DNA from: Candidatus Rokuibacteriota bacterium
GTDB taxonomy: Bacteria; Methylomirabilota; Methylomirabilia; Rokubacteriales; CSP1-6
Length of the DNA: 37,897 nucleotides
Assembly (NCBI GenBank): GCA_003220225.1
Contig: QHRU01000073.1
Span: 1-37,897 of the forward strand
Direction: 5' to 3'
How positions within the stretch are numbered: position 1 is the first letter of the stretch; every line of letters begins with the position of its first letter. The position numbers and the translations under genes were made by a program. Below the pieces are notes generated by a model. The model saw only the letters and a list, made by a program, of their open reading frames with translations. It did no database searches and was not told the origin of the DNA. This document shows positions 8,164 to 14,641 of the stretch, piece after piece.

Positions 8164-8277
8164 TCAGGGCGACTGGGTGCCGACGATGCCGCTACCGGTC
8201 TCCGTGTCGGCCAGGGCCACGCCCACGCCGCTGAACGCGACCAGCGCCAGGATCAGTGCGAAGGTCAACTTCTTCAT
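8164..8277 (-). CDS. 37-residue secreted peptide, hypothetical
   Basis: A short gene with AGAGGTGAG upstream of the ATG. The product starts MKKLTFALILALVAFSG, a textbook Sec signal peptide, with a cleavage site after VALA, leaving a mature peptide of only about 14 residues (DTETGSGIVGTQSP). A strong hairpin follows the stop. Small exported peptides with such a tiny mature part are common but unclassified in environmental genomes. No neighbour explains it; the nearest genes are lipoproteins. Because ribosome site, signal peptide and hairpin all agree, I think this is a real gene. Confidence 0.65.
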   Translation of the reverse strand: MKKLTFALILALVAFSGVGVALADTETGSGIVGTQSP

Positions 8278-8433
8278 CGCGTCTCACCTCTTTCTTTCTT
8301 CGACTCTCACTTCTTGAGACGGAGAGGCGAGCATCGAGGTTTCACCCGACTTTGGCGGTCGGGCGAAACCGCGGTCGCGCTGGCGGCGTCCCAAAAGCGA
8401 TGGACGAGACTCCGGTCGGAGGCTCCGGCAACC

Positions 8434-8458
8434 GGATCATGTGCGACTTCCTCCATCG
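8434..8458 (+). repeat. 25-base direct repeat, copy 2 (coding remnant)
   Basis: Identical to 5991-6015. In the matching frame it reads GNRIMCDFLHRGVVREVGG and stops at 8486, with no related sequence upstream. It looks like the stranded C-terminal part of a second copy of the Cys/His-rich small gene. Confidence 0.8.
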
Positions 8459-8487
8459 TGGGGTCGTGAGAGAGGTGGGAGGCTGAC

Positions 8488-8868
8488 ATGCGCGTACATC
8501 ACGTTCTCGTCTTCGCCGCCGCGCTGCTGACCCTGTCCGGATGCGCGGCGCTTCGCCGGCATGAGGCCGCCAGCACCGAGCAGCTCCTCAGCGCGGCGGG
8601 ATTCCAGATGCGGACCGGCGACAGTCCCGAGCGGCGCGACGACCTTGCCACGATGCCGCCGCTCAAGATCGTCGCGCGGACGCAAGGCGACGGCGTCGTG
8701 TATACATTCGCTGACCCGGACAAGTGCCGCTGCCTCTATGTGGGCGGATCGAAGGAGTACTCGGCCTATCAGCGCCTGGTGACGGAGCGGCGGATCACGC
8801 AGGAGCGGATCTGGGCCGAGCAGGACGCGATCGACTGGGCGCTGTGGAGTCCCTGGTACTGGCGATGA
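8488..8868 (+). CDS. lipoprotein, unknown function (126 aa)
   Basis: GGGAGG precedes the ATG. The signal peptide MRVHHVLVFAAALLTLSGCA has the lipobox LSGC. The mature part contains STEQLLSAAGFQMR, then PPLKIVARTQGDGVVYTFAD and DPDKCRCLYVGGSKEY, ending in an aromatic tail WALWSPWYWR. The pattern of an amphipathic first helix, a KIVAR strand, a YTFADP strand and CxCLYVG is one I have seen in short proteobacterial lipoproteins of unknown role. The Cys-x-Cys pair could form a disulfide or bind metal. Its stop overlaps the next start (ATGA), so the two genes are translationally coupled. Confidence 0.8.
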   Translation: MRVHHVLVFAAALLTLSGCAALRRHEAASTEQLLSAAGFQMRTGDSPERRDDLATMPPLKIVARTQGDGVVYTFADPDKCRCLYVGGSKEYSAYQRLVTERRITQERIWAEQDAIDWALWSPWYWR

Positions 8869-9275
8869 AAGCCTTCTGGCCCGGATCGGCGGCCGGCCGG
8901 CAGACGATGGTCCGGTATTCCCTGGTGCTCGGATTGCTCATCACCGGACTCTTCGGGCCGATCGTCGCGGCGGCGGAGACTCCTGTGGTTCGAGGGCCGT
9001 TTCGCTTCGAGCTGGAGGAAGCCATGAGCTCACATCGAGGGCCGGCCGTGGAGGGATACCTCCACAATGACCTGCCCTGGAGGATCACCAATGTTCGCTT
9101 GCGAGTCGAGAGTGTGGACCCGGCCGGAAGGGTGACCGGCCAAGCCGCCGGGTGGGTTCTGGGTGACGTGGCGGCTGGCGGTCGGGCGTACTTCTTCGTC
9201 CCCGTCTCGTCGCCTGCGGCCACCTATCGTGCCACCGTCGAGTCTTTCGACAAAATCTCGCGCGAAGCTCCCTGA
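8865..9275 (+). CDS. secreted protein with FxLYD-like domain, paralogue of the lipoprotein at 6325
   Basis: 136 residues from an ATG that overlaps the stop of the upstream lipoprotein gene. The signal sequence is VRYSLVLGLLITGLFGPIVA with cleavage near AAAE. No lipobox Cys, unlike its paralogue. The domain has FRFELEEAM, VEGYLHNDLPWRITNVRLRV, VDPAGRVTGQ, GGRAYFFVPV and YRATVESFDKIS, matching the motif order of the gene at 6325-6747. An alternative ATG 14 codons later (MVRYS) would give a cleaner signal peptide. Coupling to the upstream lipoprotein suggests joint periplasmic function; what that is cannot be told. Confidence 0.75.
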   Translation: MKAFWPGSAAGRQTMVRYSLVLGLLITGLFGPIVAAAETPVVRGPFRFELEEAMSSHRGPAVEGYLHNDLPWRITNVRLRVESVDPAGRVTGQAAGWVLGDVAAGGRAYFFVPVSSPAATYRATVESFDKISREAP

Positions 9276-9345
9276 CCGTGCACGGGTGCACCAACTCGAG
9301 TGCTCCTCGAGACCAGTAAGATAAGCGGAGTAAGGGGGGAGTAGA

Positions 9346-10209
9346 GTGGCCAGTTCCCGAAGGAGCGCCGCCCAGCCCGCCGGCTTCACCGAGCGCTTCG
9401 CCAAGGTCAACGGCGTGCGGCTGCGCTATCTCGTCGGCGGGCGGGGCAGCGCGGTGGTCCTGCTGCACGGCTATGCCGAGACCGGCCACATGTGGCGCCC
9501 GCTCATGCCGTTGCTCGCCGAGCGTCACACCGTCGTCGTGCCCGACCTGCGCGGCGCCGGAGGCTCGGCCAAGCCGGCCACCGGATACGACAAGAGGAAC
9601 ATGGCCGTGGACATCCACGAGCTCACGGCGTCGCTCAAGCTCGATCGCGTCCGCATCGTCGGCCACGACATCGGGCTGATGGTGGCCTATGCCTATGCCG
9701 CGCAGTTCCCGGAGGCCACCGAGCGGGTGGTGCTGATGGACGCGTTCCTGCCCGGCATCGGCAACTGGAAGAACGTGTGGCTCTTGCGTGACCTGTGGCA
9801 CTTCCATTTCTACGGCGACGTGCCGCTGGCGCTGGTGAAGGGGCGCGAGCGCATCTACCTGGAGCATTTCTGGAACGACTTCGCTGCAGATCGGACGCGC
9901 TCCGTACCCGAGGCCGATCGCCGGCTCTACGCCCGGGCCTACGCCCAGCCTGGGGCCATGCGGGCGGGCTTCGAGTACTTCCGCAATTTCGAGCGTGACG
10001 CGGAGGATTTCGCCCGCATGGGCAGCACGCGGCTTACCATGCCGCTGCTCGTCCTGTCGGGCGAGAAGGCCGGCGGCGCCTTCCTCATCGAGCAGGCCAA
10101 ACTGGTCGCGTCGGACGTCCGCGGCACGGTGGTCACCGGCGTGGGCCACTGGCTCATGGAGGAAGCGCCCGATACCGTGATTCCCGCCATAAGCGACTTC
10201 GTCGCCTGA
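9346..10209 (+). CDS. alpha/beta hydrolase, epoxide hydrolase / haloalkane dehalogenase-like
   Basis: 287 residues from a GTG start preceded by GGGGGGAG. Oxyanion-hole motif HGYAE near residue 45, then PDLRGAGGSAKP. The nucleophile elbow is GHDIG with Asp108, not Ser, which points to epoxide hydrolases, haloalkane or haloacetate dehalogenases rather than esterases. The base is His268 in GVGHWLMEE. A cap domain lies between about residues 135 and 205 (WHFHFYGDVPLALV). No Trp follows the nucleophile Asp, which argues against haloalkane dehalogenase and for an epoxide-hydrolase-like role. The NTF2-like gene follows 42 bases downstream on the same strand. Confidence 0.9.
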   Translation: MASSRRSAAQPAGFTERFAKVNGVRLRYLVGGRGSAVVLLHGYAETGHMWRPLMPLLAERHTVVVPDLRGAGGSAKPATGYDKRNMAVDIHELTASLKLDRVRIVGHDIGLMVAYAYAAQFPEATERVVLMDAFLPGIGNWKNVWLLRDLWHFHFYGDVPLALVKGRERIYLEHFWNDFAADRTRSVPEADRRLYARAYAQPGAMRAGFEYFRNFERDAEDFARMGSTRLTMPLLVLSGEKAGGAFLIEQAKLVASDVRGTVVTGVGHWLMEEAPDTVIPAISDFVA

Positions 10210-10251
10210 CCGCCACGCTGAGGATCCAAAATGGTGACGGAGGGAGTGGAC

Positions 10252-10671
10252 ATGAGTATTGCGTCGGATTTGCTGCTGCAACATTTCGAGACGCTCGTTG
10301 CTGACAACGCGCGATGGCAGACGTTGATTGCCGATGAGATCGTCTGGGAGCTGCCCTATGCGCCCGCGATTGGCCATCCGGAGCGGCTATCCGGCCGCGA
10401 AGCGGTCGTTAGACACGTAACTTGGTTCCTGGGAACAGTGGAGAAGTTCCGCTTTTCTGACGTGAGAGTGCATGCCTTCGCCGACCCAGCAGCCGCTGTC
10501 GCCGAAGTGAAGGCGGAAGGTCTCATCGAGCGGACCGGACGTGTGTACCGGCAGGAGTATGTCGTGTTCCTTCGTGCCAGGGCCGGGAAGATCACGTTTC
10601 TTCGCGAGTACTTCGATCCGGTGCGTGCGGCCAAGGCGCTGGACGCGTCGATCGTCGGCCTCCAAGGGTAA
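10252..10671 (+). CDS. NTF2-like / SnoaL-like protein (PhzA-type)
   Basis: 139 residues. The start ATG at 10252 has GGAGGGAG directly upstream, better than the ATG at 10231. The order LLLQHFETLVADNARW, DEIVWELPYAP, LSGREAVVRHVTWFL, VHAFADPAAAVAEVK, YRQEYVVFLRARAGKITFLR and EYFDPV is the cone-shaped NTF2/SnoaL fold used by ketosteroid isomerases, polyketide cyclases and PhzA/B-like proteins. Catalytic residues are not fixed across the family, so substrate is unknown. It follows the Asp-nucleophile hydrolase, and such pairs often act on the same small molecule. The C-terminus abuts a thioesterase remnant on the other strand. Confidence 0.85.
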   Translation: MSIASDLLLQHFETLVADNARWQTLIADEIVWELPYAPAIGHPERLSGREAVVRHVTWFLGTVEKFRFSDVRVHAFADPAAAVAEVKAEGLIERTGRVYRQEYVVFLRARAGKITFLREYFDPVRAAKALDASIVGLQG

Positions 10672-10924
10672 GGAGCACCACGGTGACCCACGTCTCCTCG
10701 GCGCCGCGGCGGGTGACGACGGCGAGCCAGATCGCCACGTCCGCGGCCGCCATGAAAACCGGCCCGCTGATGGCGCCCCCCGGGCGCTTGAACTCGTCGC
10801 GAAACGGCACGTCGATCGTGCATTCGCCTTCGCCGAACTCGCGCAATCGGAATCGGTAGTACGTGTTGAACGCGGCGGTGGCGAGCCAGCGTTCCAGCTC
10901 TCGCCGGCTGGTGGCGGGTGTCAT
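10672..10924 (-). pseudogene. PaaI-type hotdog thioesterase, C-terminally truncated
   Basis: The minus strand opens ELERWLATAAFNTYYRFRLR, then ECTIDVPFRDEF and RPGGAISGPVFMAAADVAIW, then LAVVTRRGAEETWVTVVLL. This is the first two thirds of a PaaI/YdiI-like acyl-CoA thioesterase including the central hotdog helix. After WVTVVLL the homology should continue into the T-x-x-L-x-x-x-F strand, but the sequence runs straight into the 3-prime end of the NTF2-like gene on the other strand and the frame becomes nonsense (Arg/Pro/Ser-rich). The joint is within about 10672-10690. Not expected to be active. Confidence 0.75.
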
Positions 10925-10966
10925 CCGCGCACCGCCGGCACCGACACGTCAGTCGGCCAGGCTCTT

Positions 10967-11596
10967 CTACCGAACGATGAGAGCAATCGATAGGGCAAGA
11001 AGGGCTCCCATGACGATGTTGAATATTCTCAGACTGCGACGGCCACGGACGACGCGCTGGACGGCGGCTCCGAACGCCAGCCACAGGAAGCAGCTCGGCA
11101 GCGCGGCCAGAACGAACAGGCCCCCCAGGGAGGCGGCCTGCACGATGGGGCTCCCCGCCTCGGCGCTGAGGAAGGCACTGGCGGCGCTCGCACTCACAAG
11201 CCAGGATTTCGGGTTGACCCACTGAAAGAGCGCAGCGCCCAGGTAACCGACCGGGTTTCTTTCCGGCATCGATTCGACGCGGCTGGAGGACGTCGCGATC
11301 CTCCACGACAGCCAGAGCAAGAACGCGGCCCCACCCCAATTGAGTGTCTTGAGCACCAGAGAATGTTTGAGGACGAGACTCCCGAGCCCGAGCGGCACGA
11401 GGAACATCATGAGACCCATGCCGGTCGTGACGCCGAGGAGGCAGGGAAGTCCTTTCAGGACGCCCGCGTGGGCGCCGGCCGCGGTCAGCATGACATTGCT
11501 GGGACCCGGCGTGACGGCGGCCACGACGGCGAAGAGAAGAAACGCCACGACCTGCTCCGCAGTCGTGCGATACCTCCACGGATCGGGCAGACTCAC
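10967..11596 (-). CDS. LysE/RhtB family amino-acid (or metabolite) exporter
   Basis: 209 residues and six hydrophobic helices. The N-terminal VVAAVTPGPSNVMLTAAGA motif is the hallmark of LysE-type exporters, followed by GLPCLLGVTTGMGLMMFLV, LKTLNWGGAAFLLWLSWRI and a FQWVNPKSWLVSASA motif. Members export amino acids or related toxic metabolites. The start is GTG. An AraC-type regulator gene starts only about 18-27 bases away on the opposite strand, which makes it the likely regulator. The short gap means that the promoter must overlap coding DNA. Substrate unknown. Confidence 0.92.
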   Translation of the reverse strand: MSLPDPWRYRTTAEQVVAFLLFAVVAAVTPGPSNVMLTAAGAHAGVLKGLPCLLGVTTGMGLMMFLVPLGLGSLVLKHSLVLKTLNWGGAAFLLWLSWRIATSSSRVESMPERNPVGYLGAALFQWVNPKSWLVSASAASAFLSAEAGSPIVQAASLGGLFVLAALPSCFLWLAFGAAVQRVVRGRRSLRIFNIVMGALLALSIALIVR

Positions 11597-11614
11597 TCAG
11601 GGCCTGTCCCAAGG

Positions 11615-12499
11615 ATGCGAGCGATGCGTCTCGAGCAAACCAGATCGGCCGGCAAGGGTCTTGAACGATCGTGCCAGGGGACGGTTGCGGGCTGGATCGC
11701 CAGTACGAGGCCGGTCGATGGCGTCGAGCTATTCAGGGCGTGGTTCGCCGGCCAGGCCTACCAGAAGCATCGCCACGACACGTATGCGATTGGCGTGACC
11801 GACTGCGGCGTCCAGGTATTCGACTACAAGGGCTCGGTCCGGGCGAGCACGCCCGGGCAGGTGGTCGTGCTGTATCCGGATGAGGTCCACGACGGACGCG
11901 CGGGTACCAACGAGGGCTTCGGGTATCGGATCGTCTATGTGGCGCCATCGCTTCTTGCCGAGGCGGTACGGGTGCTGCGCGGAAAGCCTCATCCGCTCCC
12001 GTTCGTGAGCGAGCCGGTGTCGATGAACAGGAGGCTGTCGCAAGCCATCGAGGGCGCCTTTCGCGCTCCACTGGAGTCGTTGGCGGTGGATACCCTCATC
12101 GTGGACCTGGCGGAAGGATTGATGGCTGCAGAGCGGGGTGGTGCGAGACGGGTGGTCTCCCGACGCGTCGACGTCCGGGCCAACGAACGAGCTCGACAGT
12201 TCCTGGACGCCGAGAGGACCCGTATCGTGCATTCAACGGAGCTGGAGTCGATCACGGGATTGACACGCTATGACCTGTCCCGCCAGTTCAGGATCATGTT
12301 CGGGACCAGCCCATACCGTTATCTACTCATGCGCCGTCTCGAATTCGCGCGGGAGCGGATGCTTCGGGAGCGGCCACTGGTCGAGGTGGCATGCGACGCC
12401 GGATTCGCCGATCAGGCGCACTTCACCCGAGCGTTCAAATCGGCGTTCGGCCTGACTCCCGCCCGTTATCGTGCGTTGACGCACCACTCGACGACTTGA
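11615..12499 (+). CDS. AraC-family transcriptional regulator
   Basis: About 294 residues (ATG at 11615 or 11624). N-terminal cupin-like sensing domain: LFRAWFAGQAYQKHRHDTYA, then VVVLYPDEVHDGRAG, with the HRHDTYAIG metal- or ligand-pocket motif typical of this class. The C-terminal DNA-binding domain has two helix-turn-helix units: LESITGLTRYDLSRQFRIMF then GTSPYRYLLMRRLEFARERM and VACDAGFADQAHFTRAFKSA, finishing FGLTPARYRAL. It is divergent from the LysE exporter gene and probably activates it. An XRE-cupin gene follows on the same strand. Confidence 0.93.
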   Translation: MRAMRLEQTRSAGKGLERSCQGTVAGWIASTRPVDGVELFRAWFAGQAYQKHRHDTYAIGVTDCGVQVFDYKGSVRASTPGQVVVLYPDEVHDGRAGTNEGFGYRIVYVAPSLLAEAVRVLRGKPHPLPFVSEPVSMNRRLSQAIEGAFRAPLESLAVDTLIVDLAEGLMAAERGGARRVVSRRVDVRANERARQFLDAERTRIVHSTELESITGLTRYDLSRQFRIMFGTSPYRYLLMRRLEFARERMLRERPLVEVACDAGFADQAHFTRAFKSAFGLTPARYRALTHHSTT

Positions 12500-12511
12500 C
12501 GCCGTATCCAA

Positions 12512-12536
12512 CATGGTGGACAGTGCGTCCATCATG
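12512..12536. promoter_or_regulatory. inverted repeat at the XRE-cupin start, candidate operator
   Basis: The arms CATGGTGGAC and GTCCATCATG pair over a five-base spacer with one mismatch. The right arm contains the ATG used as start of the XRE regulator. A dyad of this size overlapping the start suits autorepression by the helix-turn-helix protein it precedes. It also explains why the upstream in-frame ATG at 12513, part of the left arm, need not be a start. Confidence 0.5.
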
Positions 12537-13133
12537 GGAGAAACGGCGTCCGACCTGAACCAGCGCATCGCCGAGCGCGTGCGCGAGCTGCGCGCCGCGC
12601 ACGGCCTCTCGCTCGAGGCGCTGGCCGGCAAAAGCGGCGTGAGCCGCTCGATGATCTCGCTCATCGAGCGTGGTGAAAGCAGCCCCACCGCGGTGGTGCT
12701 CGAGAAGCTCGCCGCGGGTTTGGGCGTGATGCTGGCCTCGCTGTTCGACGCGCCGGCCGCCGCCGCCCAGGCGCCCGGCGGCCCGGTGGCGCGGCGTGAT
12801 GACCAGCCGCAGTGGAAAGACCCGGCCTCGGGCTACCTGCGGCGCAACGTCTCGCCGCCGGGCGTGACGCAGCCGATGCAGATCGTCGAGGTGCGTTTCC
12901 CGCCCGGGGGGCGCGTGGCGTTCGAAACCGGCGCGCGCGAGACGCGCGTGCACCAGCAGGTGTGGGTGCTCGAGGGCGCGATCGACATCACGCTGGGCGT
13001 GGAGCGCCACCGCCTGCGCGAAGGTGATTGCCTGGCCATGCAGCTCGACCGCCCGACGATATTCCACAACCCCACACGAAAAGCGACGCGCTATGCCGTG
13101 GTGATTGCGTCGGAGACGCCCTCGCGACGATGA
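12534..13133 (+). CDS. XRE-family regulator with C-terminal cupin domain
   Basis: 199 residues. The helix-turn-helix is LNQRIAERVRELRAAHGLSL, then LAGKSGVSRSMISLIERGES and SPTAVVLEKLAAGLGV (about residues 8-62). After an Ala/Pro linker a small cupin barrel follows: VEVRFPPGGRVAFE, then VHQQVWVLEGAIDITLG and LREGDCLAMQLDRPTIFHNP. Such regulators sense a small ligand through the cupin. The GNAT gene starts inside its stop codon (ATGA), so the two form a transcriptional and translational pair: the regulator probably controls its own expression and the acetyltransferase. The start at 12534 was chosen over 12513 because the latter is part of a dyad. Confidence 0.92.
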   Translation: MGETASDLNQRIAERVRELRAAHGLSLEALAGKSGVSRSMISLIERGESSPTAVVLEKLAAGLGVMLASLFDAPAAAAQAPGGPVARRDDQPQWKDPASGYLRRNVSPPGVTQPMQIVEVRFPPGGRVAFETGARETRVHQQVWVLEGAIDITLGVERHRLREGDCLAMQLDRPTIFHNPTRKATRYAVVIASETPSRR

Positions 13134-13657
13134 TCGCGCCCACCTGGTCCCTGCGACGCCTGCACGCGCTCGATGACATGCAGATCGACGGACTCGCCGA
13201 CGTGTTGATCGACTGCGTCGAAGGCGGCGCGTCGGTGAGCTTCATGCACCCGCTGCCGCGCGACCGCGCCGCGGCGTTCTGGCGCCGCGTGGCGCAAGGC
13301 GTGGCCGCGGGCGAACGCGCGCTGCTGATCGCCGAAGATGCGCGAGGCGTGTGCGGCACCGTGCAGCTGGTGCTCGACCAGCCCGAGAACCAACCGCACC
13401 GCGCCGAGCTGTCGAAGATGCTGGTGCATCGCCGCGCGCGGCGCCAAGGGCTGGGGGCGGCGCTGATGCGAGCGGCTGAAGCCACGGCGCGCGAATGCGG
13501 GAAGACGCTGCTGGTGCTCGACACCGCCAGCCCCGAGGCCGAACGCCTGTACGAGCGCCAGGGCTGGGTGCGTGTCGGTGTGATCCCCGGCTATGCTTTG
13601 CTGCCGCGCGGCGGGCTCTGCGGCACGACGGTGTACTACCGCAATCTCGGCGGTTAG
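13130..13657 (+). CDS. GNAT-family N-acetyltransferase
   Basis: 175 residues starting in the stop of the XRE-cupin gene. The acetyl-CoA fold is visible: LLIAEDARGVCGTVQLVL (beta 2-4), then ELSKMLVHRRARRQGLGAAL with the pyrophosphate-binding R-R-x-x-G-x-G-A signature, then TARECGKTLLVLDTASPEAE and YERQGWVRVGVIPGYALLPR. The last stretch is typical of the RimI-like group that acts on small molecules or antibiotics. The VDL-F-Y-R-N end CGTTVYYRNL is also typical. Tightly coupled to a cupin regulator, so it may detoxify the ligand the cupin senses. Base composition is even richer in GC runs than its neighbours, which could mean transfer. Confidence 0.9.
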   Translation: MIAPTWSLRRLHALDDMQIDGLADVLIDCVEGGASVSFMHPLPRDRAAAFWRRVAQGVAAGERALLIAEDARGVCGTVQLVLDQPENQPHRAELSKMLVHRRARRQGLGAALMRAAEATARECGKTLLVLDTASPEAERLYERQGWVRVGVIPGYALLPRGGLCGTTVYYRNLGG

Positions 13658-13859
13658 TCCGGGCCCCGCGTGGACGGCGCGCACGTCTCGGCTGGCTCGT
13701 CCGTGAGCGCCGCGCCTCGCATGCCGCGGTCAGGAATCAACCATGGTGCGCACGCCCTTCACATCAACCCTGCGGAATGTTGACGGGTCTTCGTATGGCA
13801 CGACAGACGCACATGTGGTCGAGGCCACAGGGGGCCTGGCGTCGAGATTTGGAGGTCAT

Positions 13860-14072
13860 ATGAAGCCTCGTGGAGCGCTGTTGTTCTTCACGCTGCTCAT
13901 CGCGTTCGTGTCCGCCGGATGCGCTACGAAGCCGTCGACCCAGTGGTGGCGCGTCGGGAACTGTCTCGTTCTCTACGACCAGACCAAGGAGGAGAAGCAG
14001 GTCGTGGCCGTGGGACAGGGCTGTGACATCAAGCGGGACACGATTACCGCGACGGGGGATATACAGAAGTAG
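13860..14072 (+). CDS. small lipoprotein (70 aa), unknown function
   Basis: GGAGGTC precedes the ATG. The signal peptide MKPRGALLFFTLLIAFVSAG ends in the lipobox SAGC. The mature part is about 50 residues: STQWWRVGNCLVLYDQTKEE, then KQVVAVGQGCDIKRDTI. Two Cys residues in the mature part could pair. The roughly 200 bases upstream hold no other gene I can support. Family not recognised; presumably periplasmic. Confidence 0.75.
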   Translation: MKPRGALLFFTLLIAFVSAGCATKPSTQWWRVGNCLVLYDQTKEEKQVVAVGQGCDIKRDTITATGDIQK

Positions 14073-14150
14073 CCGTCCGGCGCCTGCAACCTGGGGGCGC
14101 GGTGTGCGCGCCGTCGCACCGCGCCTTCGGATGGAAGAATCAGGCGGGCC

Positions 14151-14564
14151 CTACTTTGCCGAAGCGGTCGGAGAAAAGATCACCCGGCTCGCAGTCAGCT
14201 CAACATAGGTGAACCAGAGCCCCTCCCAGACCAGAATCTGGAGCGCGTTCCCGTCCTTCTCATAGACCTGCGCGGTGCCATGCTGAGGGTTGCTGGTGAT
14301 GGTGACGTAGCGCCATCCGTTGCCCTCCAGAATAGTCCGCAGCGCGAGCCCGAGACTTCGAGGCTCGATCCGGCCTCGGTAGACGAGGCGGGCGGCCCTG
14401 ACGGACGGCGACTCGATCACGATGGAGTCGGTTGGCTGGTAGGTCAGGCCGCGGGGTATCGGGATGTCCTCGAACTCGCTCCGCACCGTCCGAGTAGGTG
14501 CGGAGGCGCAGCCGGCAGCCACGATCACGACAAGAGCGGCGAGAAGCACACGTGGTATTGACAT
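14151..14564 (-). CDS. lipoprotein with IPIPRGL motif, unknown function (137 aa)
   Basis: The signal peptide MSIPRVLLAALVVIVAAG has the lipobox AAGC near residue 20. The mature part carries EFEDIPIPRGLTYQP, SARLVYRGRIEP-like YRGRIEPRSLGLALRTILE and GNGWRYVTI, followed by a strand that ends in WFTYVELTASRVIFSP. This small alpha/beta layout (short IPIP motif, then a YRG..P....F...L...GW.. unit) occurs in delta-proteobacterial lipoproteins; no function known to me. The start codon lacks a ribosome site but has TACGAT six bases before it, suggesting a leaderless transcript. It lies 77 bases after the NicO gene on the same strand. Confidence 0.75.
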   Translation of the reverse strand: MSIPRVLLAALVVIVAAGCASAPTRTVRSEFEDIPIPRGLTYQPTDSIVIESPSVRAARLVYRGRIEPRSLGLALRTILEGNGWRYVTITSNPQHGTAQVYEKDGNALQILVWEGLWFTYVELTASRVIFSPTASAK

Positions 14565-14570
14565 GCCGCG

Positions 14571-14576
14571 ATCGTA
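14571..14576 (-). promoter_or_regulatory. -10 box TACGAT, leaderless-type promoter of the lipoprotein gene
   Basis: On the minus strand TACGAT is followed by six bases (CGCGGC) and the ATG at 14564. That spacing puts transcription start at or next to the start codon. There is no purine-rich ribosome site. Confidence 0.5.
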
Positions 14577-14641
14577 GCAACGGGGGGAGGCCAGCGCCCA
14601 ACTATTTTCACGCCGGTGATGAACGCGCGCCAAGTCCACGG

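Noticed and set aside
13743-13859. Upstream extension of the 70-residue lipoprotein to 109 residues
   Set aside because: The signal peptide and GGAGGTC site fix the start at 13860; an N-terminal extension would bury the signal peptide.
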